Origin: a virus
Strand: one strand, 5' to 3'
DNA: 21,094 bases
Virus record (IMG/VR): IMGVR_UViG_3300044624_001944
Span: 1-21,094 of that record
The notes under the pieces were generated by a model, which ran no database searches, had not been told where the DNA came from, and was given only the letters and a program-made list of their open reading frames with translations. Within the stretch, counting starts at the first letter, position 1; each line of letters starts with the position of its first letter. Shown here piece by piece: positions 1 through 8,503 of this stretch. A program made the translations under genes and the position numbers.

Positions 1-132
1 CCTCTAACACTTGGAGAAATCTGTTGGGTTCTCATCGCTATAGGAATCGCATACCTAGATACCGTAGTCAACTACTTTGGTATAAAGGTAAAAGGGACGG
101 CACATAAACGTGCCGTCCCTTTTTATACCTAA
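1..132 (+). CDS. Possible 3' end of a converging gene, one membrane segment (partial)
   Basis: Frame 1 of the plus strand is open from the window edge to a TAA at 130-132, giving about 43 residues. It contains a hydrophobic run (ICWVLIAIGIAYLDTVV) that would suit one transmembrane helix, followed by a short basic tail. A small membrane protein such as a holin would fit next to phage tail genes, but the fragment has no diagnostic motif. The last 14 codons run through the hairpin at 90-123, which is unusual for a real gene end and weakens the call. It converges on the minus-strand tail operon. A neighbouring frame is also open for part of this stretch, so the reading frame rests mainly on the protein-like hydrophobic segment. 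Confidence 0.35.
   Translation, partial: PLTLGEICWVLIAIGIAYLDTVVNYFGIKVKGTAHKRAVPFYT
90..123. terminator. Bidirectional rho-independent terminator of the tail operon
   Basis: A perfect 14-bp stem pairs 90-103 with 110-123, enclosing a 6-nt loop (ATAAAC). The core is GGGACGGCAC/GTGCCGTCCC. The arms are A-rich on the left and T-rich on the right, so both strands give a U-tract after the stem (five Ts on plus, four on minus). It lies about 20 nt downstream of the stop of the last minus-strand gene (144), as expected for the end of the late operon, and it also faces the possible plus-strand gene that converges here. Confidence 0.85.
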
Positions 133-143
133 ATTACTTACTT

Positions 144-1121
144 TTAATCGATCCAGTTGTAATGCTTACCGATCAATTCGACCTTCAAGAAGCAAACAAC
201 GTCATAGAGGTCTACGGTCCTAGTAGGGCTGCTGTCCGTACTAGTAAACACAAACTTCAACGCAGTAGACTGCTTAAACACAGCGTTTTCAGTAGCCAGT
301 CCTCCAGGAACCACATTCAGAGTGAAAAGACCGCAGTTATCGGCGTTTGTTCCGTACCGAGTAGTTGATTTAAGCACTCCGACATTAGCCAAGGTGTTAT
401 AGTTACCTACGTCAGACAGATCAACACAGGCCAAGAACTCTGCCTCGACCAAGCAATCAGAATCATAATTAGCCGACACGCCAACTTTGCGAGGACACAT
501 CGCAAGCGTGACCTTGAACTGGGAGATATCCCCGAGCTTAAGCCCGAAAATAGGCTGCATATCTACCGGAAGTTCTTGAGTGCCGTCCTTAGCTAGAAGA
601 AAGCTATGGTTATAGCTGGGGCTAAGACTCAGGGCTGAAATAGTAGGAGGTACCGAAGTAGCTGGAGCAATAACTTCGTTGTAAACGCGAGCTTGGATGG
701 GCTCGTAAGTAGAGCACCAATTTGTACCGTCTTCGCTCCAAGACAGCTCAAACATCAGGTCAACATAAGCGGGCTCGGTAGCCGCCGTAAAAAGTGCGTT
801 TAGTGTGGCACCGGAGATAGGTGCTGTCAGCACGTAAGGGGCAGAATCTGTCGCTGGCGTAGCTGCTGTGCTAGCAAATACAGCGTAGGCCGTAGAGGTG
901 GCATACGAGTTAAGCTGCTTCATTGCAATTTGAACTAGCGAACCGTTAGGAAGCCTGAAAGGGGTGTTTGTGCCCCTAGTCAAGAACTTCACTTCAAACG
1001 CCGCAGTGTCGCCCCTCTTCAAAGAGATCCTGCTGGATGAACCATAATAAGCTGAGCCTGTTAGAGTAGTCTTTACTCGCCCAGTAGAGTCTACGAAAAG
1101 CTGAATCGGAAAGGTATACAT
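144..1121 (-). CDS. Putative distal tail / receptor-binding or baseplate protein
   Basis: This 325-aa protein is the last gene of the minus-strand tail operon, a position usually taken by fibre, tip or receptor-binding proteins. It looks beta-rich with no membrane segment or signal peptide. Residues 1-150 form one putative domain (RGDTAAFEVKF near 36-46, ELSWSEDGTNW near 125-135). A Pro/Ser/Thr hinge follows near 150-160, then a second domain to the end holding five of the six cysteines (209, 223, 231, 263, 310; the other is at 136). I recognise the general style of phage tail adaptor or fibre proteins but no named family. The ATG at 1121 has no Shine-Dalgarno sequence; a 65-nt gap upstream carries a candidate promoter, so it may be expressed separately from the genes before it. 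A strong terminator follows. Confidence 0.5.
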   Translation of the reverse strand: MYTFPIQLFVDSTGRVKTTLTGSAYYGSSSRISLKRGDTAAFEVKFLTRGTNTPFRLPNGSLVQIAMKQLNSYATSTAYAVFASTAATPATDSAPYVLTAPISGATLNALFTAATEPAYVDLMFELSWSEDGTNWCSTYEPIQARVYNEVIAPATSVPPTISALSLSPSYNHSFLLAKDGTQELPVDMQPIFGLKLGDISQFKVTLAMCPRKVGVSANYDSDCLVEAEFLACVDLSDVGNYNTLANVGVLKSTTRYGTNADNCGLFTLNVVPGGLATENAVFKQSTALKFVFTSTDSSPTRTVDLYDVVCFLKVELIGKHYNWID

Positions 1122-1153
1122 AGTGTTAATTAATAGGTTCCTCGCTATGCAAT

Positions 1154-1182
1154 TTAATCGTGTATAGGCTTGAGCTTGTCAA
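1154..1182 (-). promoter_or_regulatory. Candidate sigma70-like promoter for the 144-1121 gene
   Basis: On the minus strand a perfect TTGACA (-35 box, 1177-1182) is followed after 17 bp by GATTAA (1154-1159), a weak -10 box, in one of the few true intergenic gaps of the operon. Transcription would begin near 1147, about 25 nt before the ATG at 1121. The -35 box overlaps the 3' end of the upstream gene's coding sequence region only marginally. A single good hexamer is weak evidence and the host's promoter consensus is unknown. Confidence 0.35.
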
Positions 1183-1186
1183 CTTA

Positions 1187-1408
1187 TTATTCCCCGTAAT
1201 TGATTGCCGAGTCACAACAGCCAGACACTCTTTGTGCAGATTCTGGCCATGCTCTACGCCTAATCTCCTCTGCCGCATTTGCCCATTTATTCAAAGGGCA
1301 ATCGGATACATCTTCGATAACGTAGTACTTTTTATCACAGTTTTGGTTAACTTCGCACGTCGTGCAAATCTTAACTCTCTTTTCTATTACCCATTTTGGT
1401 GCGTTCAT
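1187..1408 (-). CDS. Small cysteine-rich putative zinc-binding phage protein
   Basis: This 73-aa protein has cysteines at 15, 18, 24 and 37 in a C-x2-C-x5-C-x12-C arrangement, ending in CPLNKWA, plus an adjacent pair at 64-65. The layout and the closing CPLxKW motif resemble small phage proteins with a zinc-ribbon-like knuckle that are often found among tail and lysis genes; their function is unknown. Its ATG overlaps the TGA of the preceding gene (ATGA, 1405-1408), so translation is probably coupled by termination-reinitiation. Zinc binding is inferred from cysteine spacing only. A role in tail assembly is suggested by location alone. Confidence 0.55.
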   Translation of the reverse strand: MNAPKWVIEKRVKICTTCEVNQNCDKKYYVIEDVSDCPLNKWANAAEEIRRRAWPESAQRVSGCCDSAINYGE

Positions 1409-2121
1409 AAGTCTCCGTAGTTTTGGTCTATCTCTATAGTCCTAGTAGATGTTAACTCAAGACTAAATAGGCTATAGTTGCTGTACTCATCGCCTCCTGT
1501 GCCATAAACAAAAAGCCCTTTGTCGCTTGTAAACTGTTTCCCATTTTCTATCGCGTACTTAAACTCAACCTCGGAGGTAAATCCACCAGGAACAATTATA
1601 TTTTGCGTCAAGTCATCTTCTGGCCTAGTCCCCTCTGGGCAGCCTATAAGCAGTACACTTACGAATGTGTCGCAAGTCTCTGGCTCTGCTTCTGGGTCTG
1701 GAGGAGGAGCCTCCTCTTTAGCCTTCTTAGCCTTTCTGCCGTAGGCATTTAACCTTCCATCATACTTCTCGATAGGACAACCAATTAACTCATACGAAAA
1801 AAACATGTAAACGTCATATGGCATTATACTAGTAAAACTTGGGTTATACTTGCCTACCATTCCTACATCTGAAGTCCTAAAAAATGAGCCTTTATAAATG
1901 TGGTACTCCTCACAGGTAGGCCCTCTAATAGCCCAATCGCCCGAAGGGAGAATCCCGCTATTAATTTTGCAGATATCTTTATAGGTAAGATCTGTTTTTA
2001 AATTCGCAGACTCATTAGCTACGACTGAGGTAACCTCACCACTACCAAATGCTGTAAGTTGAATATCGAATTTTGAAGTGATCTTGCCTTTTTTTATTGT
2101 CGCGTATTTCCAGCAATTCAT
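1405..2121 (-). CDS. Hypothetical distal tail protein, two domains with a Pro/Glu linker
   Basis: This 238-aa protein has no recognised family. Two putative globular parts (about 1-125 and 150-238) are joined by a charged linker near 128-149, first Lys/Arg/Ala then Pro/Glu/Asp. The segment LIGCP occurs twice, near 112-116 and 158-162, which could mark a degenerate internal repeat. It starts 4 nt after the stop of the giant repeat protein and overlaps the next gene by 4 nt, so it belongs to the same transcriptional unit. No Shine-Dalgarno sequence precedes the ATG. Position between a fibre-like giant protein and a distal gene suggests a virion or fibre-assembly role, but this is inference only. 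Confidence 0.45.
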   Translation of the reverse strand: MNCWKYATIKKGKITSKFDIQLTAFGSGEVTSVVANESANLKTDLTYKDICKINSGILPSGDWAIRGPTCEEYHIYKGSFFRTSDVGMVGKYNPSFTSIMPYDVYMFFSYELIGCPIEKYDGRLNAYGRKAKKAKEEAPPPDPEAEPETCDTFVSVLLIGCPEGTRPEDDLTQNIIVPGGFTSEVEFKYAIENGKQFTSDKGLFVYGTGGDEYSNYSLFSLELTSTRTIEIDQNYGDL

Positions 2122-2125
2122 AAAA

Positions 2126-5100
2126 CTAAGTCCATGCTAGGCTACAGGGTTTAGCGTATATACCTCCGCACACGCTAGTTAATTTTGATATATAAGAGCC
2201 TCCTGATGGGCCTCCTGTTGATATTACAACAGTACCTATCAACTCATACTGCACGTCCACCGTATTTTTCTTTGGAGTAGTGGACACCTCTATAGTGATA
2301 CCCTCTTCTTCTTCTAGTAGCTCTACGTCATCTTCTTTGTAAGCCAGCTTCATGTAGATATAGCAGTTCTCAGTTACGGCTATGACATAGTCTGGAAAGC
2401 CTAAACCCATACCAGACGGATACCTGCCTTCAACTAATCCAGATGCAATTCCGACTTGTAAAGTGAGTGCTCCGTTGTCTGACTCTGTAGAGGCGTCACT
2501 TAAGCTAAAAGGACACGTAGCGCCGCCTCCACCGCTACCTGAGCCATAGCCTAAAAACTGAGGCGTATCACAAGAATTTACAATATATGAAACCTTGCTT
2601 CCGCCTTCTCCACTTGAAGAGATCGATACTTCACCAATTAAAAAGTACTTAGTTGTAGCTGTAGACTTTTTGTATGTGTTGTACTTCTCAAATTTTAAAG
2701 ACCCTTCTTCGGTCTTAGGCTCGCCTTCTTCATCGACCTTTATTACTAGGTAAATCGCATACCACGATGCCCCACTTACGTCCATCTGGTATTTATCACC
2801 GGCAGCCATCCCTTCGGGGTAGTTACCTTTTACTGTACCATTTCTAATTTGGATTAGCGGGCTATCGTTAGAGGCGCTAAATATTTCAAAAGGACATGTT
2901 GGGTATAGCCTGGTACTTGGGTAGTTACAGTAGTTTCGTATAAACGATATATACCTACCGTTTTCTGAGTCAGTACTTACGTTTACCTCTGCCACCAACG
3001 TATATAGCTTTTCACAAGTCGATTCAATGTAGCTATCACTAGTCTCAAAGTACATTGAGCCGTTTTCCTGCGATAAACTAAAGTCTTCGTTCAGCATAGC
3101 GACGAAGTATACGGCCATATACTCTGAGTCGTTTGGTACATTAAGGATGTAATCGGTTGAAGCAGACATCCCTGAGGGATAAGCGCCTTCAACCATAGCG
3201 TTTGATACCTTAACTTTAAGCCCGCTTTCGTCGCTCCAATCTAGCACTTTAAAAAGACAATCATTTGCAGCGGAGGTAACCGCAGGGGGTTCTGGCACTA
3301 CGCAGTAGTTCTGTATATACGTTATGACATTATTGCTCGCCTCATCGGACCCTACATTTACTTCCGCAAGTAGGACGTAATAAGTATCAGACGTATTCTC
3401 TTTATACCCCTCGTCTGTGGACTCTATCCATAGGTTTGCGTCTCCTTCTAGTATTTTACCAGAGCTGTCGACCTTCATGCCGCAGTAAATAGCGTACCAC
3501 TCACTGGTGCCTAGAGGCAGTTCGTAAAGGGTATTTGCGGACATCCCTGACGGGTATCTATCGCTAACCTTACCGTTTCTAACAATAACTGCTACGTTTC
3601 CATCTACTGTAGCGTCCACAACCGCAAAAGCACACGTCTCTAGCCCAGGAGGTTCTGGGTATGGGCAGTAGTTTTGTATGTAGCTTACATAGCTATTACC
3701 CTGCTCATTTTGTGAAATCGTGACTTCACCAATCGCGGTATAGAGGTACTTACCATTCGAGTTTTTATACGTATCGAATGCTTCGATGTAGCAGTCTCCT
3801 TGACCAGAGATGTCGAACTCGCCTTTATAGTCGAGCTTGATGACAAGGTACAGAATAGCCCAGTCACCTTGGATTTGAGACAAATTGTACTCGTAGGCCG
3901 CTTCAGTTGACATTCCATCTGGGTACTGTCCGTCAACTTGACCGTTTCTAATAATTACAGCAACCGTGTTATCCTCACTGGCATCCAGTATTGAAAACGC
4001 ACAGTTATCGGGCTTAAGAGGTTCAGGATATGGGCAATAGTTCTGTACGTAGCTTACGTACTTTTTATTTTCCTCATCAGTCGAAATCGTGACTTCACCA
4101 ATCGCGGTATAGAGGTACTTACCATTCGAGTTTTTATACGTATCGAATGCTTGAATATAAAAGTCGCCGTCTCCTTGAATATCGAACTCGCCCTTATAGT
4201 CGAGCTTGATGACAAGGTACAGAATAGCCCAATCACCTTGGATTTGAGACAAATTGTACTCGTACAAGGTATCTCCAGACATACCGTCAGGATATTTGTC
4301 GTCAACTTTACCGTTCCTTACTACTACGGCTACGGTATTACCCTCACTTGCGTCTACGATTGAGAACGCACAGTTATCTATGCCAGGAGCCTTTGGCTCT
4401 GGGCAATAGTTTTGAATATAACTTACGTACTTTTTATTGTCCTCATTTGTAGAGATAGTTACCTCAGCTATTGCTGTATAAAGATACTTAGCATTTGACC
4501 TTTTATACGTATCGAATGCTTCGATGTAACAGTCTCCTTCACCTTGAATATCGAACTCGCCCTTATAGTCGAGCTTGATGACAAGGTACAGAATAGCCCA
4601 GTCACCTTGGATTTGAGACAAATTGTACTCATATAGTGTATCCGCTGACATTCCGTCAGGGTAGTTGCCGTCGACTTGGCCGTTCCTTACTATCACCGAT
4701 ACGTTGGTATCTTCGCTTGAGTCGATTACTGAAAACGCGCAGCCGTCTATCCCAGGCGCTTCAGGATACGGACAGTAGTTCTGTATGTAGCTTACATACT
4801 TTTTATTGTCTTCACCTGTAGAGATGGTGACTTCACCAATCGCGGTATAGAGGTACTTACCATTCGAGTTTTTATACGTATCGAATGCTTCGATGTAGCA
4901 GTCGCCTTCACCTTGAATGTCAAACTCGCCTTTATAGTCGAGCTTGATGACAAGGTACAGGATGGCCCAATCACCTTGAATCTCGGATAGGTTGTACTCA
5001 TAGACCGCCTCGGTTGACATCCCGTCTGGATACTTACCATCAACCTCACCATTGTTTACCGTAACCACCACTGTTCCGTCTTCACTAGCGTCACCTATTG

Positions 5101-8100
5101 AAAACGCACACTCGTCAACCCCAGGAGGTTTTGGCTCTGGGCAATAGTTCTGTATGTAACTGGCATACTTATTGCCGTCATCATCTTCTGAAATGGTTAT
5201 CTCGGCTATGGCAGTGTAAAGAAATTTAGCATTTGATTTTTTGTATGTATCAAACGCTTCAATATAAAAGTCGCCATCTGATTGAATATCGAACTCACCT
5301 TTATAGTTGAGCTTGATGACAAGGTAGATAATCGCCCAGTCGCCTTGGATCTCGGATAGATCATACTCATAAACAGTATCTGCTGACATACCAGATGGAT
5401 ACTGTTTATCGACTTGGCCGTTCCTTACTATTACAGACGTGGCTCCGTCCTCGCTGGAGTCTATCGTAGCAAAAGCACACTCCTCTAATCCAGGTGCTTC
5501 AGGGTACGGACAGTAGTTTTGTATGTAGCTTATGTACTTATTGCTACTTTCGTCTTGTGAGATAGTTATCTCCCCGATTGGTATCCTATGGTACTTACCA
5601 GTAGACCTAAGGTACTTATCCGAGGCGATTATGTAACAGTCGCCGTCTCCTGCGATGTCAAACTCGCCTTTATAGTCGAGCTTGATGACAAGGTACAGAA
5701 TAGCCCAGTCACCTTCAATCTGAGATATGTCCGCGAGGTACATGGTATCCGCAGCCATGCCGTCGGGATACGCATCTCCTACTTTTGCATTTCTAACTAG
5801 CAGCGATAAAGAATCTTCTTCTGACGCATCTACTAACGCAAAGGCGCAATCCTCTGCCCCTGGGGCCTCGACTAGGGGACAGTAGTTTTGTACGTAACTT
5901 ACGTACTTTTTATTTTCGTCATCTGTCGAAATAGTGACTTCGGCAATAAGTACTCTATGGTACTTAGCTGTCGATTTAAGGTACTTATCCGAGGCGATTA
6001 TGTAACAGTCGCCGTCTCCTGCGATGTCAAACTCGCCTTTATAGTCGAGCTTGATGACAAGGTACATGGCGGCCCAGTCTCCTTGTATGTCATTCAAAGT
6101 GTACAGGTACATCTGATCGGTAGACATCCCGTCTGGATACTTCTCGTCAACAGTACCTACCTTAACGGCTACCTTAACATTACTAGCGTCCTCTGGATCA
6201 GTAGCGTCTTCTACACTAAAGTTACACCCATCCAGTGCATTTACTCCAACGATAGGGCAGCGGTTAATTATCTTATTTGGTACTACTATAAGGTTAAAAT
6301 TTTCGTTTATTACCTCGGCGGTGCCAATCAGTGTTCGCTGTATAGCAGAACCGGATTTTAGGTACTTAGAACTCGGCCTTATAGTAATTGCCTCTTCGCC
6401 ATCATATATCAGCCCTAACTCGTTAACTAGTATCTCAACGTAGATGTATACTAGTACCGAGTCTGACTCATACGGAGAAAGGTCCAGGATATACTCTGTA
6501 CCCTCAGTCATCCCTTGAGGGTACCGGCCTTCGACTTTGCCATTAGCAATTTTAACCTTTGGCTCTATGTAATTACCGTCTTCGTCTCTTTCTCCGGCAG
6601 GTGATAATTTAAAAGGACAATTAAATACGTCTCCTACCTCGGGAACATAACAGAAGTTCTCGATAAAAGAGATATAGCGGGTCGTGTCTTCCCTAGAAGA
6701 GACGTTAAGGGTGCCTATTAGTCTGTATACCACCTCCTCGGTGTCTTCCATATACTCCTCAGCAAGCATAAAAGAAGATGAGTTTTCACCTTCAGTTAAG
6801 ACGTAGTCTTGTATGGAAAGGACAGCGTAAACTGCGTACCAGTCTTTATCAGGGTCAATATCGAGCTGATAGTTACCCCTCTCCTGCATTCCTATTGGGT
6901 AGTATCCTCCTATTTTGCCATTTTTGATTTGTATCTTTAGGGCCTGAGGAGAATCGCTAGCATCCTCAATTTCAAAACTACAACTATTCGGCTTCTTTAT
7001 GTCTATAAGTGGGCAGTAGTTCTCGACCTCAATAAAGTATTTTGGTACACCGCCGTCTCCCGAGTTAAATAAGAGCGGCCTAACCCTGGCTACTGGTATA
7101 CGTTGGATACACGATCCAGACGATAGCCAGTATGGAGTGACTTCTACTGTTACTGCCTTATCGTACTCCTGGACGACTCCGTACTCGTCCAGCATTATCT
7201 TTATGTATATATAGATGTCTTCCTTCTCCAGTAACTCTTCTGGTACATCTATCTTGAATTCTTGGTTTTCAACCATCCCATCTGGATACCTATCCGATAC
7301 CTTAGCGTTCCTTATCCGCAGCTTAAACTCGGAGTTATCAGGCCAGCCTTCTTCTGGGTATTCAGTGGCGTCAGATACTTCAAAGTTGCAGTATGGCTTT
7401 AACTTATGGTAGTCAGCCACTACTTGCTTACATGAGTTGATTATACTAGAGATGTAAATATGACTACTCTCGTCGTAAGATCTAGTTATCTCGCCTATTA
7501 GTTCGTATTGAGTGTCGTAGGTGTTCTCAGCGTACTCCTTTAAAAATACGACCTCTACAGCTTCAGCGTCTTCTAGGACTTGATTGTTATCTGGGTTAAA
7601 CTTTATCTTTATGTATACAGCAAGCCAATCAGTACTGACTGTTAGATCCTTAATTATCGGATCATCTTTAGTCATTAAATTTGGATAACGCTCTTCTGCG
7701 TAAGGTATCTGTACTTTTGATTGAGCGACCCTTACCTTGAGCTTTAACTGGTCACCCTCACTCTCGCCTGGCTCTGATACATCCGTAATACGGAAATAAC
7801 ATTCAGTTAATGCTGGCAGTGTTATATCACTACTCCATTTTTGATTGATATAGGTGATTTCATTAGTATTGAAAATCTCACCTATCTCAAAAAACAAGTC
7901 GGCCTGTATAGTATCGGATGGGTGCCCGCTCTCGGTGTAGTTATGGAGTATTAGTGAAACCCTATCTTTCTCATCCTCCGCAGACAGTAAAACCTTAAGA
8001 TAGACTCTCCATACAGGGCTATTAGCCTCGGCTAACTGATTTGTAATATTGAAGGCGGCTGGAAAGTCTATACCTAGCTGCTCGTACCCAGGAGACTCCG

Positions 8101-8503
8101 GCAGTAATATTTTTACCTTATCTATGGTTGGAACGACTACTTGATCCACTCCATTAATCTTAAGCGATACCGTTCCCTCATAGACAAAGAGCTTTGAGTT
8201 ATACTTATCGTAAAAAAGCTCGAACCTTCTAGGCTTGTAGCCTTTATTTTGATCAAGTAGCTCAAAAAAGACGGATGTACCATTGTCGACCGCCCTTATG
8301 TCTGAGCTGCTCTCAAAAGACTTAGTCTTTGAGGCGGTCTTCTGAATTGCATCAGATAGAGAGTTAAGCGCCTTCTCTAGTTCCGGTACGTCAGGGACCG
8401 TAAACCTAGGAATGTTTATACCACTATTTGGCTCGTACATAAGTATTACGTCTTTAAATCTAGTCTGAGCCAGTCGTAGATCCCTGGCCGTATATAAAGG
8501 CAT
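2126..8503 (-). CDS. Giant tail tip / fibre protein with 15 tandem ~123-aa domains
   Basis: This 2125-aa protein has a unique N-terminal part (residues 1-234, whose end looks like a degenerate repeat) followed by 15 tandem domains from residue 235 to the end. Each domain opens with a C-x-F segment, then a KYPDGM-like turn, then usually a DW(A/Y)-type strand leading to YLVIKLDYKGEFD in the central copies, and closes with a YIQNYC-like strand. Units 5-11 (residues 760-1623) are very similar; units 1-4 and 12-15 are diverged. All look beta-rich. No enzymatic motif, membrane segment or known fibre chaperone domain was seen. It follows the tape measure and one tip protein, where siphoviruses encode tail-associated proteins and fibres, so a long rod-like adhesin is the best inference. 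The start overlaps the upstream gene by 44 nt; an ATG at 8437 is an alternative. Linkers contain a conserved cysteine pair. Confidence 0.7.
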   Translation of the reverse strand: MPLYTARDLRLAQTRFKDVILMYEPNSGINIPRFTVPDVPELEKALNSLSDAIQKTASKTKSFESSSDIRAVDNGTSVFFELLDQNKGYKPRRFELFYDKYNSKLFVYEGTVSLKINGVDQVVVPTIDKVKILLPESPGYEQLGIDFPAAFNITNQLAEANSPVWRVYLKVLLSAEDEKDRVSLILHNYTESGHPSDTIQADLFFEIGEIFNTNEITYINQKWSSDITLPALTECYFRITDVSEPGESEGDQLKLKVRVAQSKVQIPYAEERYPNLMTKDDPIIKDLTVSTDWLAVYIKIKFNPDNNQVLEDAEAVEVVFLKEYAENTYDTQYELIGEITRSYDESSHIYISSIINSCKQVVADYHKLKPYCNFEVSDATEYPEEGWPDNSEFKLRIRNAKVSDRYPDGMVENQEFKIDVPEELLEKEDIYIYIKIMLDEYGVVQEYDKAVTVEVTPYWLSSGSCIQRIPVARVRPLLFNSGDGGVPKYFIEVENYCPLIDIKKPNSCSFEIEDASDSPQALKIQIKNGKIGGYYPIGMQERGNYQLDIDPDKDWYAVYAVLSIQDYVLTEGENSSSFMLAEEYMEDTEEVVYRLIGTLNVSSREDTTRYISFIENFCYVPEVGDVFNCPFKLSPAGERDEDGNYIEPKVKIANGKVEGRYPQGMTEGTEYILDLSPYESDSVLVYIYVEILVNELGLIYDGEEAITIRPSSKYLKSGSAIQRTLIGTAEVINENFNLIVVPNKIINRCPIVGVNALDGCNFSVEDATDPEDASNVKVAVKVGTVDEKYPDGMSTDQMYLYTLNDIQGDWAAMYLVIKLDYKGEFDIAGDGDCYIIASDKYLKSTAKYHRVLIAEVTISTDDENKKYVSYVQNYCPLVEAPGAEDCAFALVDASEEDSLSLLVRNAKVGDAYPDGMAADTMYLADISQIEGDWAILYLVIKLDYKGEFDIAGDGDCYIIASDKYLRSTGKYHRIPIGEITISQDESSNKYISYIQNYCPYPEAPGLEECAFATIDSSEDGATSVIVRNGQVDKQYPSGMSADTVYEYDLSEIQGDWAIIYLVIKLNYKGEFDIQSDGDFYIEAFDTYKKSNAKFLYTAIAEITISEDDDGNKYASYIQNYCPEPKPPGVDECAFSIGDASEDGTVVVTVNNGEVDGKYPDGMSTEAVYEYNLSEIQGDWAILYLVIKLDYKGEFDIQGEGDCYIEAFDTYKNSNGKYLYTAIGEVTISTGEDNKKYVSYIQNYCPYPEAPGIDGCAFSVIDSSEDTNVSVIVRNGQVDGNYPDGMSADTLYEYNLSQIQGDWAILYLVIKLDYKGEFDIQGEGDCYIEAFDTYKRSNAKYLYTAIAEVTISTNEDNKKYVSYIQNYCPEPKAPGIDNCAFSIVDASEGNTVAVVVRNGKVDDKYPDGMSGDTLYEYNLSQIQGDWAILYLVIKLDYKGEFDIQGDGDFYIQAFDTYKNSNGKYLYTAIGEVTISTDEENKKYVSYVQNYCPYPEPLKPDNCAFSILDASEDNTVAVIIRNGQVDGQYPDGMSTEAAYEYNLSQIQGDWAILYLVIKLDYKGEFDISGQGDCYIEAFDTYKNSNGKYLYTAIGEVTISQNEQGNSYVSYIQNYCPYPEPPGLETCAFAVVDATVDGNVAVIVRNGKVSDRYPSGMSANTLYELPLGTSEWYAIYCGMKVDSSGKILEGDANLWIESTDEGYKENTSDTYYVLLAEVNVGSDEASNNVITYIQNYCVVPEPPAVTSAANDCLFKVLDWSDESGLKVKVSNAMVEGAYPSGMSASTDYILNVPNDSEYMAVYFVAMLNEDFSLSQENGSMYFETSDSYIESTCEKLYTLVAEVNVSTDSENGRYISFIRNYCNYPSTRLYPTCPFEIFSASNDSPLIQIRNGTVKGNYPEGMAAGDKYQMDVSGASWYAIYLVIKVDEEGEPKTEEGSLKFEKYNTYKKSTATTKYFLIGEVSISSSGEGGSKVSYIVNSCDTPQFLGYGSGSGGGGATCPFSLSDASTESDNGALTLQVGIASGLVEGRYPSGMGLGFPDYVIAVTENCYIYMKLAYKEDDVELLEEEEGITIEVSTTPKKNTVDVQYELIGTVVISTGGPSGGSYISKLTSVCGGIYAKPCSLAWT
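3635..6226 (-). repeat. Tandem coding repeat with an exact 369-bp period (units 5-11)
   Basis: Within the giant tail gene the plus-strand decamer tcgagcttga (ttgagcttga in one copy) recurs at 3831, 4200, 4569, 4938, 5307, 5676 and 6045, exactly 369 bp apart. Unit boundaries set at the opening cysteine codon fall at 6226, 5848, 5479, 5110, 4741, 4372, 4003 and 3634; only unit 5 is longer (378 bp). The flanks of the decamer are nearly identical in DNA, including synonymous positions, in several copies. This indicates recent duplication or gene conversion rather than long selection on protein alone. Copy number may be collapsed or variable in short-read assemblies. Confidence 0.95.

Noticed and set aside
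5888-6361. 157-aa plus-strand ORF opposite the repeat gene
   Set aside because: It contains reverse translations of the 369-bp repeat, and similar shadow ORFs recur in other units at the same phase, showing they are by-products of the repeat.
2126-8503. Diversity-generating retroelement or CRISPR in the repeat region
   Set aside because: No reverse transcriptase or adenine-specific template pattern is present, and the units are contiguous coding domains without spacers.
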